Shown here piece after piece: positions 6,129 to 7,105 of a DNA stretch of 7,105 bases. Position numbers and translations under genes: made by a program. The notes below the pieces were generated by a model, which saw nothing but the letters and a program-made list of their open reading frames with translations, made no database searches and was not told the DNA's origin. Numbering within the stretch: position 1 is the first letter of the stretch; every line of letters starts with the position of its first letter. Origin of the DNA: Candidatus Fibrimonadales bacterium (GTDB lineage Bacteria; Fibrobacterota; Fibrobacteria; Fibrobacterales; Fibrobacteraceae); NCBI GenBank assembly GCA_009788135.1, contig WQSA01000123.1:1-7105 (forward strand), in the 5' to 3' direction.

Positions 6129-6458
6129 ATGAAATACGGTGAAGTCAAAACCGAGAAGTTATATTTTACAAGCGCCGAAGCTGCGGAGCTGGTAGGCGTT
6201 TCTATCAAAGTTTTGCATTCATGGGAAAAAAAATTCCCCGATTTGAAACCCAAAAAAAACAAGGCTGGCAAGAGGGTTTACAACAAAATTGACATTGAGA
6301 CAGCAAAGCAGATTGGCGTAGGGGCAATTCCTCGCAATAGCGTAGCGCCACCGCCCGAAAAGAAATTAAAAAACACTACGAAAATTGCAGACAAAGATGT
6401 ATTGCTAAAAATCAGAAACGATTTACTTAAGAATCTCAAACGTATCAAGCGTGATTAG
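6129..6458 (+). CDS. MerR-family DNA-binding protein, short form
   Basis: This 109-residue protein has an N-terminal MerR-type winged helix-turn-helix (about residues 12-58): LYFTSAEAAELVGVSIKVLH, then SWEKKFPDLKPKKNKAGKRVY, then the NKIDIE wing. The W-E-x-x-F-P-x-L-x-P-x-K spacing is that of MerR relatives with WE(R/K)xFP, often near housekeeping genes. The C-terminal 50 residues are Lys-rich (VLLKIRNDLLKNLKRIKRD), probably a short helix for dimerisation. No metal- or drug-binding domain is seen. It follows ybaB by 2 nt with an AGGGA Shine-Dalgarno sequence (6117-6121), so it is in the dnaX operon. Its stop overlaps the converging nuclease gene (TTAG). Target genes are unknown. Confidence 0.82.
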   Translation: MKYGEVKTEKLYFTSAEAAELVGVSIKVLHSWEKKFPDLKPKKNKAGKRVYNKIDIETAKQIGVGAIPRNSVAPPPEKKLKNTTKIADKDVLLKIRNDLLKNLKRIKRD

Positions 6459-7105
6459 CGCAATCTATTGATTTGGCTAAGAGGAAGTTTTATGTAACGA
6501 GCTATAAATGCGGGATCAAGCCCGTCTGCGAGCATTGCTCTAGCAATTTCACGATTGCGTTGCCTTTTGACTTGCCTGGTAACAGCTATAGTAGAGTCTT
6601 TCACAGCATCTTTCACAGCGCAGTCAATGGCAAGCTTTCTTTCATCAACATATCTCATGCTATACCTGTAGGCTTTGAGTTCATCTCTGTTCAATTTACA
6701 AATTTCAGAGACCGAGAAAATTCTATCGAATATCTTTTCGCTGAAATTATCGGGCCTTTCTTCAAGAATATGCAGATTTTTGAGAAGGAAGACGATTTTG
6801 TCTCTGAACGTTTTGCATTCTGAGGCTTTCTTGTTGAATTTTGGAAGCTCTACAAAGATTTTGAATTCTTTGTTGCTTGCAAGTTTTTTCGTTTGCAAAT
6901 TGACCCAGCCCTCTTCTGTGAAAAAGTATTTGCCGTTGTCTCTTTTGTGGTTCAGAATTCCGATAAAGAAGCTGCCGGGCAAGGCATAATCCCTGTTTCC
7001 CCTGTCTATGTTTTCGGACTGGATGCGAGCGATGTAAAGCCTGAGCCTGTCGTCGGCGTTTTCGAGCTTGGCGTTCTGCATTTCAAGCAGGTAAGTGCTT
7101 TTGCT
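6455..7105 (-). CDS. PD-(D/E)XK nuclease/transposase-family protein (Rpn-like), start beyond the right edge
   Basis: 216 C-terminal residues are visible and the frame is open to the window edge. The edge sequence SKSTYLLEMQNAK holds the nuclease core strand with E-x-Q (LLEMQ), as in the PD-(D/E)XK transposase/Rpn family, so the internal ATG at 7081 is not the start; the upstream catalytic Asp is outside the window. LPGSFFIGILNHKRDNGKY, WVNLQTKKLASN and FKIFVELPKFNK are typical of the middle of this family. The C-terminus RAMLADGLDPAFIARYIKLP then SQINRL matches the family's terminal helix-turn-helix-like repeat. Members cut DNA and some promote RecA-independent recombination. It converges on the MerR-like gene with a 4-nt stop overlap. 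Whether it is intact cannot be seen. Confidence 0.85.
   Translation of the reverse strand, partial: SKSTYLLEMQNAKLENADDRLRLYIARIQSENIDRGNRDYALPGSFFIGILNHKRDNGKYFFTEEGWVNLQTKKLASNKEFKIFVELPKFNKKASECKTFRDKIVFLLKNLHILEERPDNFSEKIFDRIFSVSEICKLNRDELKAYRYSMRYVDERKLAIDCAVKDAVKDSTIAVTRQVKRQRNREIARAMLADGLDPAFIARYIKLPLSQINRLR

Noticed and set aside
6226..6258. Two A8 runs in the MerR-like gene as further slippage sites
   Set aside because: The family pattern continues in the same frame across both runs, and no alternative open frame with a plausible product follows.

Overview
The window reads as an ordinary stretch of chromosome from a moderately AT-rich, Gram-negative-type bacterium. It carries two convergent gene pairs and two divergent promoter regions. 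The mix of genes suggests Fibrobacterota or a similar phylum (a lipoprotein, a membrane glycosyltransferase with an NPCBM domain, a PD-(D/E)XK transposase-family nuclease, and start-proximal TATATT promoters). That placement is inference and is not proved by the sequence.

Layout from left to right. A minus-strand prephenate dehydratase (pheA) starts at 279 and runs off the left edge. A 198-bp intergenic region (280-477) holds two near-identical divergent promoter motifs and a degenerate heptad inverted repeat. A plus-strand FliH/SctL-family gene (478-1248) converges on a minus-strand two-gene unit, lipoprotein (3626-4393) then a GT-C membrane glycosyltransferase with an NPCBM domain (1245-3629), joined by an ATGA overlap. 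A 33-bp divergent promoter with a near-perfect 20-bp palindrome separates the lipoprotein gene from the plus-strand operon dnaX (4427-), ybaB (5812-6126) and a MerR-like gene (6129-6458). That operon converges on a partial PD-(D/E)XK nuclease/transposase-family gene (6455 to beyond 7105).

The most interesting point is dnaX. As written, the reading frame ends at 5701 in an Ala/Ser-rich tail. However, a run of nine A (5604-5612) allows entry into the +1 frame, which stays open to 5885. That frame encodes a Pro/Gln-rich linker followed by a segment resembling the usual DnaX C-terminus. This is the arrangement expected for tau/gamma production by slippage on an A run, as established for Thermus thermophilus dnaX. 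A homopolymer sequencing error or a real frameshift mutation must be excluded. The tail frame overlaps the start of ybaB by 74 nt.

A second pattern is that all four promoter-proximal genes lack a Shine-Dalgarno sequence and carry TATATT or TACATT only 6-9 nt before ATG, which predicts leaderless or nearly leaderless transcripts. The internal operon genes instead have a Shine-Dalgarno sequence (ybaB, merR-like) or an ATGA overlap (glycosyltransferase). I saw no rRNA, tRNA, CRISPR array or complete insertion sequence.
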